Shown here: positions 6,368 to 6,831 of the stretch, in pieces
How the letters are laid out: each line of letters starts with the position of its first letter
How positions within the stretch are numbered: the stretch's first letter is position 1
Assembly: GCA_017454425.1 (NCBI GenBank)
Contig: JAFTCZ010000059.1
Location: forward strand, 1 to 6,831
Source of the DNA: Clostridia bacterium
GTDB taxonomy: Bacteria; Bacillota_A; Clostridia; Christensenellales; UBA1242
DNA: 6,831 nt
Direction: 5' to 3'
Made by a program: the position numbers and the translations under genes
The notes under the pieces: model-generated
Seen by the model: the letters and a program-made list of their open reading frames with translations, nothing else
Told to the model about the DNA's origin: nothing
The model's database searches: none

Positions 6368-6831
6368 GAGTTACAAAAAGAACAACAATTGATATTAGAT
6401 ACCACCAACAAAGACATAATTGTTTCTGCGGGGGCGGGTAGTGGAAAAACTTTTGTTATGATTGAAAAAATATTAAAACAAATAATAACCCAGCACACGC
6501 CTGTTACAAAATTGCTTGTGGTAACTTTTACAAACGCGGCGGCAAGTGAAATGCGACAAAGACTAGAAAAGCGTTTGCGAGAATATCTTGCAACGCTTGA
6601 AACCGATTCGCAAGAATATTTGTATGTTTTGCAACAAATAAGTTTGCTTCCCCAAAGCAACATTTCTACTCTTCACAAATTTTGTCAAAACATAATTGCA
6701 AAGTATTTTTATGTGTTAGACATTGACACAAGTTTTTCGATACTTGAAGAAGCAGACACAGCAATTTTATACAATCGTGCTTGTGATGATATTTTGCGTG
6801 AGGCCGAGCGTGCCGAAGAACCCGGAATTGT
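6365..6831 (+). CDS. addA: AddA helicase-nuclease subunit, N-terminal part (runs off the window)
   Basis: The first 155 codons are visible and open to the right edge. AddA is the ATP-driven UvrD-like (superfamily 1A) motor of AddAB and also carries a C-terminal nuclease, which lies outside this window. Motifs appear in order: the Q-motif glutamines at 7-8, Walker A as SAGAGSGKT at 21-29 with K28 as the phosphate-binding lysine, motif Ia as VVTFTNAAASEM at 52-63, and the ISTLHKFC segment at 100-107 typical of AddA/UvrD proteins. The later IDTSFSILEEAD stretch matches the family's conserved DPxFxxLDE region. All helicase residues visible are intact, so AddA should be the sole ATP-driven motor of the complex here, since AddB lacks Walker A. 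The start ATG overlaps the addB stop and is supported by GAGGAT upstream. The family usually has about 1200 residues, so roughly seven-eighths is missing. Confidence 0.96.
   Translation, partial: MELQKEQQLILDTTNKDIIVSAGAGSGKTFVMIEKILKQIITQHTPVTKLLVVTFTNAAASEMRQRLEKRLREYLATLETDSQEYLYVLQQISLLPQSNISTLHKFCQNIIAKYFYVLDIDTSFSILEEADTAILYNRACDDILREAERAEEPGI

Noticed and set aside
3554..6663. Several minus-strand open frames of 62-119 codons within addB and addA
   Set aside because: They are antisense shadows of strongly conserved coding sequence, with no supporting promoter, RBS or recognisable product.

Overview
This is an AT-rich window with Shine-Dalgarno motifs of the GAGG/AGGAG type, sigma-A-like promoters, five visible stop codons that are all TAA, and an AddA/AddB pair instead of RecBCD. 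Together these suggest a low-GC Bacillota (Firmicutes), probably an uncultured Clostridia-like lineage. The lineage is an inference; no rRNA or other marker gene is present.

Layout. (a) 1-240, + strand: the 3' end of an unrecognised gene. It runs into a compact hairpin (239-268) that also serves the gene arriving from the other side. (b) 267-2027, - strand: two genes. The downstream one (267-1007) is a membrane-embedded YugP-type neutral zinc metallopeptidase with an intact HEVGH motif. The upstream one (1074-2027) is a 317-residue protein of unknown function. (c) 2028-2128: a short divergent promoter region with an 18-bp imperfect palindrome. (d) 2129-6831, + strand: a 288-residue protein with a Myb/SANT-like N-terminus and a coiled-coil C-terminus, then addB (complete, 1098 residues), then the first 155 codons of addA, which overlaps the addB stop codon by one base (TAATG).

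How the genes work together. AddA (helicase plus nuclease) and AddB (inactive helicase fold plus nuclease with an iron-sulfur staple) form the heterodimeric AddAB helicase-nuclease. It processes double-strand breaks for RecA-dependent recombination and degrades linear foreign DNA. The AddB here keeps the nuclease residues and the four predicted cluster cysteines. It has lost the N-terminal Walker A motif seen in Bacillus AddB, a RexB-like trait. The 288-residue protein upstream could be a DNA-binding regulator, but nothing ties it functionally to addAB except position.

The most notable non-coding structure is at 3018-3071. A good promoter (TTGCCA-N17-TAAAAT, extended -10) runs into a perfect 11-bp terminator-like hairpin whose loop coincides with the predicted transcription start and whose right arm holds the addB ribosome-binding site. 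Read-through RNA would carry the whole hairpin, whereas RNA from the local promoter would lack its left arm. I see no mobile element, CRISPR array, tRNA, rRNA or wholly new multi-gene system. The candidates for novelty are the two uncharacterised proteins and the addB leader.
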